A DNA stretch of 16,007 bases from positions 1-16,007 of the forward strand of contig JAPLPC010000424.1 in NCBI GenBank assembly GCA_026400425.1. Direction: 5' to 3'. The DNA is from Hyphomicrobiales bacterium (GTDB lineage: Bacteria > Pseudomonadota > Alphaproteobacteria > Rhizobiales > Xanthobacteraceae). Below, piece by piece: positions 1 to 7,051 of the stretch (positions are counted from its first letter, which is position 1; each line of letters begins with the position of its first letter). Made by a program: the position numbers and the translations under genes. The notes beneath the pieces are model-generated. The model was not told the origin of the DNA. It saw nothing but the letters and a program-made list of their open reading frames with translations, and did no database searches.

Positions 1-911
1 GGATCCAGCTTGACGGCGAGTTCGCGCGCGGCCGCAGCAGTGCGGGGCCCGAAGCCGAGCAGATACAGGCCATCCATCGCCAGCAGCCGGCGATGCTGCG
101 CCGCCGGCGTCAATGCGAAGGCCGGACTGGCGAAGATCGCGTCGGCCTGAAGCGTTTCCTTGCCGCGCTCCATCGCCAGAATATGCTCCGGTCGCGTCGC
201 GGCGATCGCCTCGTCGCTCATGATCTTGTAACCCTCGAAGCCATCCGCGACATTGACCCCGCCGGCGAGCTTGATGATCTCGTTCGCCGCCGTGTTGCGG
301 CCCGCGATCAAAGCGCGGCCGTCCATGAACGACATCACGAACATGACGCGCGGGGGTGTCGTGACACGCGCACGCAGGTCGCGCAGCGAAGCCAGGTCCG
401 CGGTCACGGCGTCGGCAAGGCAGGCGCCGCGGGATTCGACACCGGCGACCTTGGCGACAAGGCGGATCTTCTCGATCATGCCGGCCTCGGAATAGGTTTC
501 AGGCACGACGACCAGCGGAATGTGTGCCGCATCGACGACGTCGATGGTTTCCTTCGGCCCGGACCCGGCTATTGCCAGAACCAGCTGCGGATTGAGCCCG
601 AGGACACCCTCGGCCGAGAGTTGGCGCATATATCCGACATTGGGTTTGGCGGTCATGGCCCTGGGTGGATACAAACTCGTGGTATCGACGGCAACGATGC
701 GATCCTCGGCGCCGAGGGCATAGAGAATTTCGGTCACGGCGCCGCCGATGGATACGATCCGCGTCGGATGTCCGATCGATATTTCGCGGCCGCGGGCGTC
801 CCGTATCAGCGCATCCTCCGCAGGTGCCGCCGACAGCGAGCCGTAGCCGAAAGCCACGCAGCACAGCGCGCTAGCAAGACGGTTGCGATATAGGCGGTCC
901 CGCGGGGTCAT
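1..911 (-). CDS. hmuT: Hemin ABC transporter periplasmic binding protein HmuT (3' end outside window)
   Basis: Periplasmic heme-binding protein that takes heme from the TonB-dependent receptor to the HmuUV importer. The minus-strand frame is open from the ATG at 911-909 to the window edge, giving 303 codons, so only a few C-terminal residues should be missing. Residues 1 to about 31 form a signal peptide (basic start, then ASALCCVAFG, then SAAPA). The mature part matches the heme/B12 binding-protein fold: IVSIGGAVTEILYALGA (about 52-68), then DTTSLYPP, whose Tyr81 is a candidate axial heme ligand by analogy with ShuT/PhuT, then NVGYMRQLSAEGVL. The start codon overlaps the hemP stop (ATGA), so the two genes are translationally coupled. 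hmuU and hmuV are expected next, beyond the left edge. No frameshift seen. Family assignment is firm; the ligand residue is inferred. Confidence 0.93.
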   Translation of the reverse strand, partial: MTPRDRLYRNRLASALCCVAFGYGSLSAAPAEDALIRDARGREISIGHPTRIVSIGGAVTEILYALGAEDRIVAVDTTSLYPPRAMTAKPNVGYMRQLSAEGVLGLNPQLVLAIAGSGPKETIDVVDAAHIPLVVVPETYSEAGMIEKIRLVAKVAGVESRGACLADAVTADLASLRDLRARVTTPPRVMFVMSFMDGRALIAGRNTAANEIIKLAGGVNVADGFEGYKIMSDEAIAATRPEHILAMERGKETLQADAIFASPAFALTPAAQHRRLLAMDGLYLLGFGPRTAAAARELAVKLD

Positions 912-1090
912 TTGGTGAGGATCAGCTTGTTCTGAAACGTCAGGCGCAGGCGATAGGTGTCATCGCCGTGGACGATCAGCAATTCGCGATGGTCGGCGAA
1001 CAGATCCTTGCTGTTCAATCGCTCACCATTGATGACGACCTTGCGGATGCCCGCGTTACCTGGCGCGCCGTCGTGAGAGCCCGTGTCCAT
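908..1090 (-). CDS. hemP: Hemin uptake protein HemP/HmuP
   Basis: Small cytosolic protein of the HemP/HmuP family. In Bradyrhizobium japonicum HmuP is a co-activator, with Irr, of heme-utilisation genes including hmuR. The ATG at 1090 gives 60 residues, the usual family size; a TTG at 1165 would give 85 residues, but the extra N-terminus looks unlike the family. The C-terminal half carries the family pattern: RLNSKDLFADHRELLIVHGD, then TYRLRLTFQNKLILTK to the stop. The Shine-Dalgarno match upstream is weak (GGGGC). It overlaps the downstream hmuT start by 4 bases and lies divergently from hmuR, consistent with a regulator acting on the shared intergenic region. Family assignment is firm. The regulatory role here is inferred from B. 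japonicum. Confidence 0.88.
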   Translation of the reverse strand: MDTGSHDGAPGNAGIRKVVINGERLNSKDLFADHRELLIVHGDDTYRLRLTFQNKLILTK

Positions 1091-1334
1091 GGTGCCGATA
1101 TGCCCCGTTATGTGAATGATAGCAGCCTTATTAGGTTGGCGGTGCTTCACCGCCAAGCGCAGCAATCTACAATCGCTGTAAAGAGCGCCGCCGTTGCTTG
1201 ACCCGGCTCTGGCGCTTCCTTAATCGAAAGTGGCAACTTGGTGGCAGACTGTCCCCGGTTGCGACTTTGATAGCCAGCAAGCCTGTTTCGAACAGCGCCA
1301 GCCAGCCGCGATCTTTATATCTTGGGGGACTGGT
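1091..1334. promoter_or_regulatory. Divergent hemP/hmuR control region
   Basis: Non-coding stretch of 244 bp between the hemP and hmuR start codons that must hold both promoters. Visible structure: a perfect 9-bp inverted repeat at 1136-1156 on the hemP side; a 13-bp dyad CTGTT-TCG-AACAG at 1283-1295; and two direct GTGGCA repeats at 1230-1235 and 1241-1246, one helical turn apart. A TTGACC at 1198-1203 could be a -35 box for hmuR, but no convincing -10 follows it. An AT-rich CTTTATAT at 1313-1320 lies very close to the hmuR start. I could not find a clear Irr-type (ICE) or Fur-type operator by eye. Iron/heme control is expected from bradyrhizobial relatives but is not shown by the sequence. 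Confidence 0.5.
1136..1156 (-). repeat. Perfect 9-bp inverted repeat in the hemP leader
   Basis: TTGGCGGTG, three bases, then CACCGCCAA. In RNA this is a strong GC-rich stem with a triloop. It lies 46 bases upstream of the preferred hemP ATG, so it may be in the hemP leader or act as a DNA operator. No T-run follows on either strand, so it is not a simple terminator. Confidence 0.5.
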
Positions 1335-3666
1335 ATGGCTTTTACGGGCAGGATGTCGCGCGCCTTTCTTTTGGGCGTGTCGGTAGGATCGATGGCGGTC
1401 GTTGCGGGGGAGGCCGCGTGGGCGCAGGGCGCTGACGCAGGGCAGCGGCAGAAACCCGTTCAGCAGGCCAAGAAACGACCCGCGTCCACCCCGAGCCAGT
1501 CTGCCGGTCGAACTGCCGCTTTGCCGGCTGCCGTTGCGAACGCCAACGCACAGAGCGCACGATCCACACAGCCGCTCGACGAGATCACCGTGTCGGCGTC
1601 CAAGACCGAGGAGCGCGCGATCGATGCGCTGGCGCCGGCGAGCGTCGTCACGCAGCAGCAGATTGCCTTGCAGCAGCCGAGCCGCTTGAGTCAGCTGTTC
1701 TACAATGTCCCCGGGGTCTGGATGCAGGATCGCGGCGATGATCCATCGACCGCCATCAATATTCGCGGCTTGCAGGATTTCGGCCGGGTCGCCGTCGTGA
1801 TCGACGGCGCGCGGCAGAATTATCAGCGCAGCGGCCACAATGCCAACGGATCGTTCTTCCTCGATCCAGAACTGATCGGCGGCATCGATATCGCGCGCGG
1901 TCCGACCGCGAATATTTACGGCTCCGGCGCCATCGGCGGCGTGGCGTCGTTCCGCACCAAGGATATCCAGGACGTGCTGCGTCCCGGCGAACGCTGGGGT
2001 GTCGACGTGTCCGGCTCCTACGGCTCGAACAGCAATCGCGGTCTCGGATCGGTGTTCGGCGGCGTCCGCGTCGATCCGAGCGTCGATGTCTTCGGCGGCG
2101 CCGTGTATCGCACCCAGGGCAACTACAAGGACGGCGCGGGCACCGAGATCGGCAATACCGGCAGCGAGATCGCGGCCGGGCTGATGAAGATCACGGTGCG
2201 CCCGGCCGAGGGCCATGAGGTCAAGTTCGGTGGCGTGTTCCAGGATTACAGCTACAGTGTCGGCCAGTTCAATACCGGGCCGGTGCTGACCGCCGCGCAG
2301 CGCGCCTTGTATCAGGGCTCGTCTGTTTACGCCATATGCCCGTCCAGATGACAACATCTTCGACTTCAACGTGTCGCTTTACGGCAATCGTGTCGACAAC
2401 GATCAGACCAAAACCTATCACTATTCGACGTCGGGCGCGGCGCTGTGTGGCACCGGCAATGCGGGCAACAACATCTCCGGCTGTGTCGGCGACCGGCGCG
2501 GCTATCTGCTCGACACCTTCGGCATCGATGTCAACAACACCTCGCGGTTTGAATTCGGAAACTGGCGAAATGCCGTGACTTACGGCGCCGATGTCTTCAA
2601 CGACAAGGTCAAGACGTTCGACTCCCGTGGCAATTCCAACATCACCACACCGAGCGGCGAGCGCACGGTCGGCGGCGGCTTCGTTCAGCTCAAGAGCAAT
2701 TATGCAAGCTGGCTCGAAGTGATCGGCGCCCTCCGCTACGATCATTACGAGCTGAACTCGAGCGGAACGGCATTGGGCGCGAGCAATACGTCGTCGAGTG
2801 GCGATCGGCTGTCGCCCAAGATCACTATCGGCGTGACGCCGGTGGTGGGTTTCACGCCTTACGCCAGCTATGCAGAAGGGTACCGCGCGCCTTCGATCAC
2901 CGAAACACTGATCACCGGCGCGCATGCGACCGGCGGCGGACCGGTGTTCTTCACATGCGCCGATGGAACGTCCGGACTGTTTTGCTTCAGACCCAATCCG
3001 AACCTGCGTGCCGAGGTTGGCAGGAACAAGGAAGTCGGCGTCAACCTGAAGTACAACGACGTCTTCACGTCAGGCGACAGCATTCGCGCCAAGTTCAACT
3101 TCTTCCGCAATGATGTGTCGGATTACATCGACCTCGTGGCATCGACACCGGAATTGACCCAGTTCGGTCGCTTTAGCCGTAACTATCAGTACCAGAACAT
3201 TGCCAATGCGCGGATCGAAGGCTTCGAGGCCGAAACGGCCTATGATGCCGGCCTATGGTTCGTCGGAGTCGGAGCAACCATCCAGAAAGGGACGAACACC
3301 CAGACCAATGTCGGGCTGGCGACGATCCAGCCGCGCAAGGTGACGACCAGCGGTGGCGTTCGCCTGCTCGACCGCAAGCTGACGATTTCCGCGCAGTGGG
3401 CCTCGGTTGCGGCCAACACGGATCTGCCCGCCGGTTACGTGCCGTCGACGGCCTATGATCTGGTCAACCTCTATGTCGCCTACCAACCGACGCCGGATGT
3501 CACCTTGAATTTCTCGGTCGACAACCTGCTGAACCAGTATTATCGGCCCTATGCGATCCCCGGTTCCTCGACCGACGGAACCACGCAGAATGACGCTTTG
3601 TGGACCAGTGCCGGTCCTGGCATCGTGTATAAGGGGGGCATCAAGGTGCATTTTGGCGGCGCCTAG
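1335..3666 (+). pseudogene. hmuR: TonB-dependent heme receptor HmuR, interrupted by an out-of-frame lesion
   Basis: Outer-membrane heme receptor powered by TonB-ExbBD. ATG at 1335 follows a GGGGGA ribosome site at 1324-1329. The signal peptide ends near AWA/QG (residue about 31). A TonB-box-like EITVSAS and a full plug domain follow (LFYNVPGVWMQDRGDD, then INIRGLQDFGRVAVVIDG). The first frame reaches residue 333 (VYA), then gives ICPSR and a TGA at 2349-2351. Homology resumes in the +1 frame at about 2335 with YARPDDNIFDFNVSLYGNRV and runs cleanly to the TAG at 3664-3666 (C-terminal GGIKVHFGGA). The second part has the heme-receptor YRAP and NPNL boxes with a His between them (GAHATGGGP). From memory of homologues, some residues between VYA and YARPDDN are also missing, so this looks like a 3n+2 deletion. 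It may be a real mutation or a sequence error. Confidence 0.88.
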
Positions 3667-3762
3667 TTTTCGCCCGTTTCAGCGGCGCGGGAATCTGCCC
3701 TCGTGCCGGCCAGATTTTGACTCATGACGACATTCGAAAACCACATGAAAGGGACGACGTCC

Positions 3763-4101
3763 ATGTTCATCGCCATGAACCGCTTCCAGGTCAAAACCGG
3801 ATCTGAGGCGGCGTTCGAAAATGTCTGGGCCACGCGCGAGTCGTATCTCAGCGAATTGCCGGGCTTCATGGAATTTCATCTGTTGAAGGGGCCCGTGGCC
3901 GAAGACCACACGCTGTATTCGTCGCATACCACATGGGCGAGCAAGGCCGACTTCGAAGGCTGGACCAAATCCGAACAGTTCCGCAAGGCCCATGCGCGCG
4001 CCGACAATCAGTCCCAGGGCGCCAGCCTGTATCTGGGACATCCCAAATTCGAAGGCTTCGAAGTGATCCAGTCGGAAAGCCGCAAGACCGCTGCAGCCTG
4101 A
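3763..4101 (+). CDS. Heme-degrading monooxygenase, IsdG/HmuQ-HmuD family (ABM fold)
   Basis: Small ferredoxin-like enzyme that opens the heme ring and frees iron. In B. japonicum the relatives HmuQ and HmuD make biliverdin. With the ATG at 3763 the protein is 112 residues and the IsdG catalytic residues fall almost exactly where expected: Asn6 (IAMNRF), Trp67 (FEGWTKS) and His77 (RKAHARA); IsdG itself has Asn7, Trp67 and His77. This start has AAAGGGA at 3748-3754 upstream; the in-frame ATGs at 3724 and 3745 would add a non-conserved tail. It lies 96 bp after hmuR and 20 bp before hutX, in the same direction, so cotranscription is likely. Which of HmuQ or HmuD it matches cannot be told by eye. 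Confidence 0.88.
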   Translation: MFIAMNRFQVKTGSEAAFENVWATRESYLSELPGFMEFHLLKGPVAEDHTLYSSHTTWASKADFEGWTKSEQFRKAHARADNQSQGASLYLGHPKFEGFEVIQSESRKTAAA

Positions 4102-4121
4102 CCATTGAAGGACGCACTGAC

Positions 4122-4628
4122 ATGAACGACGCGTTATCCGGCGACCTCGCGGCCTATATGGCCGCCAATCCCGGGGCGGTCATCGAAACCGTCGCGCGCG
4201 AGCGGAATGTGACGCCCCGTTCCGTGATCGAGGCCTTGCCGGACGGGATGGTGACCATCCGCGGGGGCGCGGATGCATTCGTGCGGGCGATGCAGGCAAT
4301 TGCGACGTGGGGCGAGGTGACGTTGATCGTGCATACCGATGACGGCATCTTCGAAACCACCGCGCCGCTGTCGGCGGGGTCGCTCGGCCATGGCTATTAC
4401 AATCTGACCGAGCCAAAGGGGCTGCATGGACATTTGCGCGTCGATCGCTGCGGCGGCATTGCCTTCGTCGAGCGCCCCTTCATGGGCAAGGCATCGGCAT
4501 TCGTCGCCTTTCTGAACGTAGACGGCGGCGTGATGTTCAAGGTGTTTGTCGGCCGTGACGAGACCCGTGCCCTGAGGCAGGATCAACTGGCGCATTTTCA
4601 TGCGCTGGCGTCGCAACTCGCAAGCTGA
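4122..4628 (+). CDS. hutX: Heme utilisation cytosolic carrier HutX/HuvX
   Basis: Cytosolic protein of the HutX/HuvX family, linked to intracellular heme binding or transfer after import. It is 168 residues, the usual family size, starting at the ATG at 4122 with GAAGGA at 4107-4112 upstream. Family landmarks: an N-terminal helical part with NPGAVIETVARERNVTPRSV (about 16-35), then a heme-fold domain with VTIRGGADAF, WGEVTLIVHTDDGIFE and GSLGHGYYNL, and a C-terminal GGVMFKVFVGRDE. The gene sits 20 bp after the heme monooxygenase, which fits handing heme to that enzyme. It converges on lysR with only 12 bases between the two stop codons and no obvious terminator. I cannot point to the heme ligand. 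Confidence 0.85.
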   Translation: MNDALSGDLAAYMAANPGAVIETVARERNVTPRSVIEALPDGMVTIRGGADAFVRAMQAIATWGEVTLIVHTDDGIFETTAPLSAGSLGHGYYNLTEPKGLHGHLRVDRCGGIAFVERPFMGKASAFVAFLNVDGGVMFKVFVGRDETRALRQDQLAHFHALASQLAS

Positions 4629-4640
4629 CCGGACGCAGCG

Positions 4641-5540
4641 CTACTCGCTGACCTTCATCCGCGCCACCCGCATCTCGCTGACGAGGCGGGTCGACGGCGA
4701 CGCGATGCGGGCCGCCAACTGCACCAGGGTGACCTGCGTCGCCGGCAGCCTGCCGTCACGCAAGGGCACCGCAACCAGCGCGCCGGCATTGATCGCCGCC
4801 ATGGCAGAGACCATGGGCAGGAAGGTTGCCAGCTCGGTCCGGCCGGTGATGGTCTGGGTGAAGGCGAGCGAATTGGTCTCGCTGCAGATGTCCAGCTGAA
4901 TGCCGGCCTGCGCGCAGGATTTGTCCAGCTCCTGACGGATCCCAAACGACGTGTCCGGCAGGATCACGCGCAAGCCGGCCAGATCCTTGACGCGCAGCGA
5001 CGGATGCCCGGCCAGCGGATGCCGGGGCGAGACGATCAGGCAGACCGGCTGTCGCATCCGGCCGAGTTCGATTAGATCGCGCCGCGTGGTGCGCCCGAAG
5101 ATCAGTCCAAGATCGACATCGTTCTGTCCGACCAGTTCAACCACATCGCGGGCACCGACCGCCGTCACCGAGAGTTTGATGCCCGGATATTGCTGCGCCA
5201 GATCCACGAACAGCCCGGGCAGAAAATCCGACAACATGCCCTCGACCGTCGCGATCTTGACCTGGCCACGGCGCAGCGACGCGAATTCCTCGACCTGGCT
5301 GCGCAGGCCGTCGAGCTGGTCGCGGTTGTCGATAGCGTAGCGATACAGCACATGGCCGGCATCGGTGAGCGACATGCCGCGCGCGCCGCGCTCGAACAGC
5401 TTGACCGCCAGTTCGTCCTCCAGGCCTTGCACCTGCCGGCTGATGGCCGACGGCGCGATCCGCAACGCCGTTGCCGCCTGCTTGATGGATCCGCATTCGG
5501 TCACCACCCGGAAATAGCGAATGGCGGAGGACTCGATCAT
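4641..5540 (-). CDS. LysR-family transcriptional regulator
   Basis: DNA-binding regulator of 299 residues, typical for LysR proteins, with ATG at 5540 and TAG at 4643-4641. The N-terminal winged helix-turn-helix spans about residues 4-63 (SIKQAATALRIAPSAISRQV, then LEDELAVKLFERGARGMSLT). The rest is a LysR substrate-binding domain (VKIATVEGMLSDFLPGLF, then DVDLGLIFGR), where the inducer would bind. It is divergent from the LIV-type transporter operon with 158 bp between start codons. This is the classic layout for a LysR protein controlling the neighbouring operon and itself. Dyads in that gap support this. The inducer is unknown; the transported compound or a breakdown product of it is the natural guess. 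Confidence 0.92.
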   Translation of the reverse strand: MIESSAIRYFRVVTECGSIKQAATALRIAPSAISRQVQGLEDELAVKLFERGARGMSLTDAGHVLYRYAIDNRDQLDGLRSQVEEFASLRRGQVKIATVEGMLSDFLPGLFVDLAQQYPGIKLSVTAVGARDVVELVGQNDVDLGLIFGRTTRRDLIELGRMRQPVCLIVSPRHPLAGHPSLRVKDLAGLRVILPDTSFGIRQELDKSCAQAGIQLDICSETNSLAFTQTITGRTELATFLPMVSAMAAINAGALVAVPLRDGRLPATQVTLVQLAARIASPSTRLVSEMRVARMKVSE

Positions 5541-5698
5541 CGGCGATCCCTGTGGCGACGTGCCTGATCCGGTGGCACGCTCTGTCTAGAGTTCTAATAA
5601 TCAGTTCGCTTGCATCGAAATTCAATGCTTTTATTCGAAATCTGGATTTGCAAGACTTTGATCGGGTCATGATCCCCCGTCATCGATGGAGAATTCGG
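5541..5698. promoter_or_regulatory. Divergent lysR / transporter-operon control region
   Basis: 158 bp between two start codons with no coding signal of its own; an in-frame upstream extension of the binding-protein gene from 5552 is unlike any signal peptide and is not accepted. It is more AT-rich than its surroundings between 5585 and 5665. It contains the overlapping dyads at 5605-5619 and 5612-5628, and another ATTCGAAAT at 5633-5641. GGAG at 5688-5691 is the ribosome site for the ATG at 5699. I could not place -35 and -10 boxes with confidence. Confidence 0.6.
5605..5628. promoter_or_regulatory. Candidate LysR binding site (overlapping dyads)
   Basis: TTCG-CTTGCAT-CGAA at 5605-5619 is a perfect 4-bp-arm dyad that contains the LysR consensus form T-N11-A. 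Overlapping it, GCATCGAA-A-TTCAATGC at 5612-5628 is a 17-bp palindrome with a single mismatch. The position, about 80-90 bp from either start codon, fits a recognition site shared by the two promoters. Assignment to the adjacent LysR protein is inferred. Confidence 0.5.
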
Positions 5699-6919
5699 AT
5701 GTTGCATCCCCGGCCAGGTTTTAGCGCGCGTGTCTCTGCCTCGCTGTTTCTGGCGGCTGTCGCCGTCGGCACCGTCGTGCCTGGTGCGTCCGCCCAGGAG
5801 GTGATCCGGTTCGGCGCGCCGCTGCCGATCACCGGCCCGCTCGCGCCGGAGGCGGTGAAGCAGCAGCAGGGCTACGACCTCTGGGCCGAGCAGGCCAACA
5901 AGGCCGGCGGGATCACTGTCGGTGGCAAGAAATACAAGGTCGAGATCGTCTACGCGGATTATCAGTCGAACACGCCGCGCTCGGTGCAGACCACCGAGCA
6001 GATGATCACCCAAGACAAGGTGAATTTCATGTTCGGCCCGTTCGGCTCGGGCGCCGCCAAGGCCGCCAGCACGATCGCGGAGAAATACAAGGTGCCGATG
6101 CTGGCGGCGACGGCCTCGTCGTCGCAGGTCTACGACCAGAACTACAAATATCTGTTCGGCACCTTCACGCCCAACGACACGCTGACGACGCCGCTGACCA
6201 ACCTGGTCAAGGCCAAGGCCGCCGACGTCAAGAAGGTCGCCATCCTGGCGCGCAACGATCTGTTCCCGCTGGCGATCGCGCAGGAAATGGAGAAGTCGGC
6301 CAAGGCCAACGGGCTCGAGGTCGTCTATTCCGAGAAATACGCCATCAACACGCTCGATCATTCGGCGACGCTGTCGCAGATCAAGTCGCTGGCACCGCAG
6401 TGGATCTTCGTGACAGGCTACACCAACGACTTGCTCCTGATCCGCAAGCAGATGGGCGACCAGCAGATCAAGGCCGGCGTCGTCACCATGATCGCCGGAC
6501 CGGCCTATCAGGAGTTCATCGACTCGGCTGGGGCGAGCGCGGAAAACATTTCGAGCGCGTCCTGGTGGCATCCTGCTGAACAGTATGATGGCAAGGACCT
6601 CTTCGGCAGCACCGCGAACTTCGTGAAGCTGTTCAAGGACAAGTACAAGCTCGAGCCGGACTATGCGCATGCGTCGGCTGCGGTGTGCGGTGCGCTGCTC
6701 CAGATGGCGATCGAGAAGGCCGGCTCGCTCGATCGCGACAAGGTGCGTGACGAATTGGCCAAGATGGACGTCGTGACCTTCTGGGGCCCGGTGAAGTTCG
6801 GTGGCAATGGCCAGATCAATTCGCTCGAGCCACCGGTCTTCCAGATTCAGGGCGGCAAGCCCGTGGTGCTGTTCCCGGAGGCCATCAAGCAGGGCGAATT
6901 CAAGCTTGGCGTGAACTGA
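5699..6919 (+). CDS. LIV-type ABC transporter substrate-binding protein
   Basis: Periplasmic receptor of the branched-chain amino acid family (Peripla_BP_6 type) that delivers its ligand to the LivHM channel. 406 residues from the ATG at 5699, with GGAG 7 bases upstream. The signal peptide is residues 1-32 (SLFLAAVAVGTVVPG, then ASA/QE). The mature start EVIRFGAPLPITGPLA and YDLWAEQANKAGGITVGGKK, then VEIVYADYQSNTPRSVQTTE, are typical. Conserved FMFGPFGSGAAKAAS and a C-terminal VVTFWGPVKFGGNGQ also fit. First gene of a likely operon with livH, livM, livG, livF and a deaminase-like gene. Similar receptors in this bacterial group carry amino acids, aromatic acids or amides, so the ligand is not known. 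The gene continues intact to TGA at 6917-6919. Confidence 0.9.
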   Translation: MLHPRPGFSARVSASLFLAAVAVGTVVPGASAQEVIRFGAPLPITGPLAPEAVKQQQGYDLWAEQANKAGGITVGGKKYKVEIVYADYQSNTPRSVQTTEQMITQDKVNFMFGPFGSGAAKAASTIAEKYKVPMLAATASSSQVYDQNYKYLFGTFTPNDTLTTPLTNLVKAKAADVKKVAILARNDLFPLAIAQEMEKSAKANGLEVVYSEKYAINTLDHSATLSQIKSLAPQWIFVTGYTNDLLLIRKQMGDQQIKAGVVTMIAGPAYQEFIDSAGASAENISSASWWHPAEQYDGKDLFGSTANFVKLFKDKYKLEPDYAHASAAVCGALLQMAIEKAGSLDRDKVRDELAKMDVVTFWGPVKFGGNGQINSLEPPVFQIQGGKPVVLFPEAIKQGEFKLGVN

Positions 6920-6930
6920 TCACGGTCCCC

Positions 6931-7011
6931 CATGCGAGCGCAGCGAAGCCATCCAGTTCTCACGCCGTTCTGGTCTGCTGGATTGCTTCGTCGCCTCGCT
7001 CCTCGCAATGA
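6931..7011. repeat. Interspersed inverted-repeat element (REP-like, bradyrhizobial type)
   Basis: The gap between the binding-protein gene and livH holds two imperfectly complementary arms: 6931-6956 (reads CTGGATGGCTTCGCTGCGCT on the minus strand) and 6978-7010 (CTGGATTGCTTCGTCGCCTC on the plus strand). They are separated by about 21 bases, so the transcript can fold into a long hairpin. The minus strand of the right arm translates as VIARSEATKQS, a peptide seen over and over as a false product of a dispersed repeat in Bradyrhizobium/Rhodopseudomonas genomes (from memory). No transposase is present. In an operon such a hairpin can protect the upstream message, so the binding protein outnumbers the membrane parts; this is inference. 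Confidence 0.75.
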
Positions 7012-7051
7012 CGGCTGGAACGCTCTGGTCAACCCGTGAGACCCCATTGAT

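Noticed and set aside
1..6. GGATCC (BamHI site) at the first base, considered as a cloning junction
   Set aside because: It is in frame within hmuT coding sequence (Leu-Asp-Pro) and no vector sequence is seen; likely chance or a choice of window edge.
93..893. Long plus-strand open frame over hmuT
   Set aside because: Arg/His/Asp-rich product with no family features; it is the complement of the clean hmuT frame on the minus strand.
1167..2369. 400-codon minus-strand frame opposite hmuR
   Set aside because: Antisense shadow in GC-rich DNA; composition is unlike a real protein and hmuR motifs are clear on the other strand.
4629..4640. Shared terminator between the converging hutX and lysR genes
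   Set aside because: Only 12 bases separate the stops and no stem with a T-run can be seen on either strand.
5594..6670. 358-codon minus-strand frame opposite the binding-protein gene
   Set aside because: Arg/Leu/Asp-rich shadow without motifs; the plus-strand frame has a signal peptide, ribosome site and family signatures.
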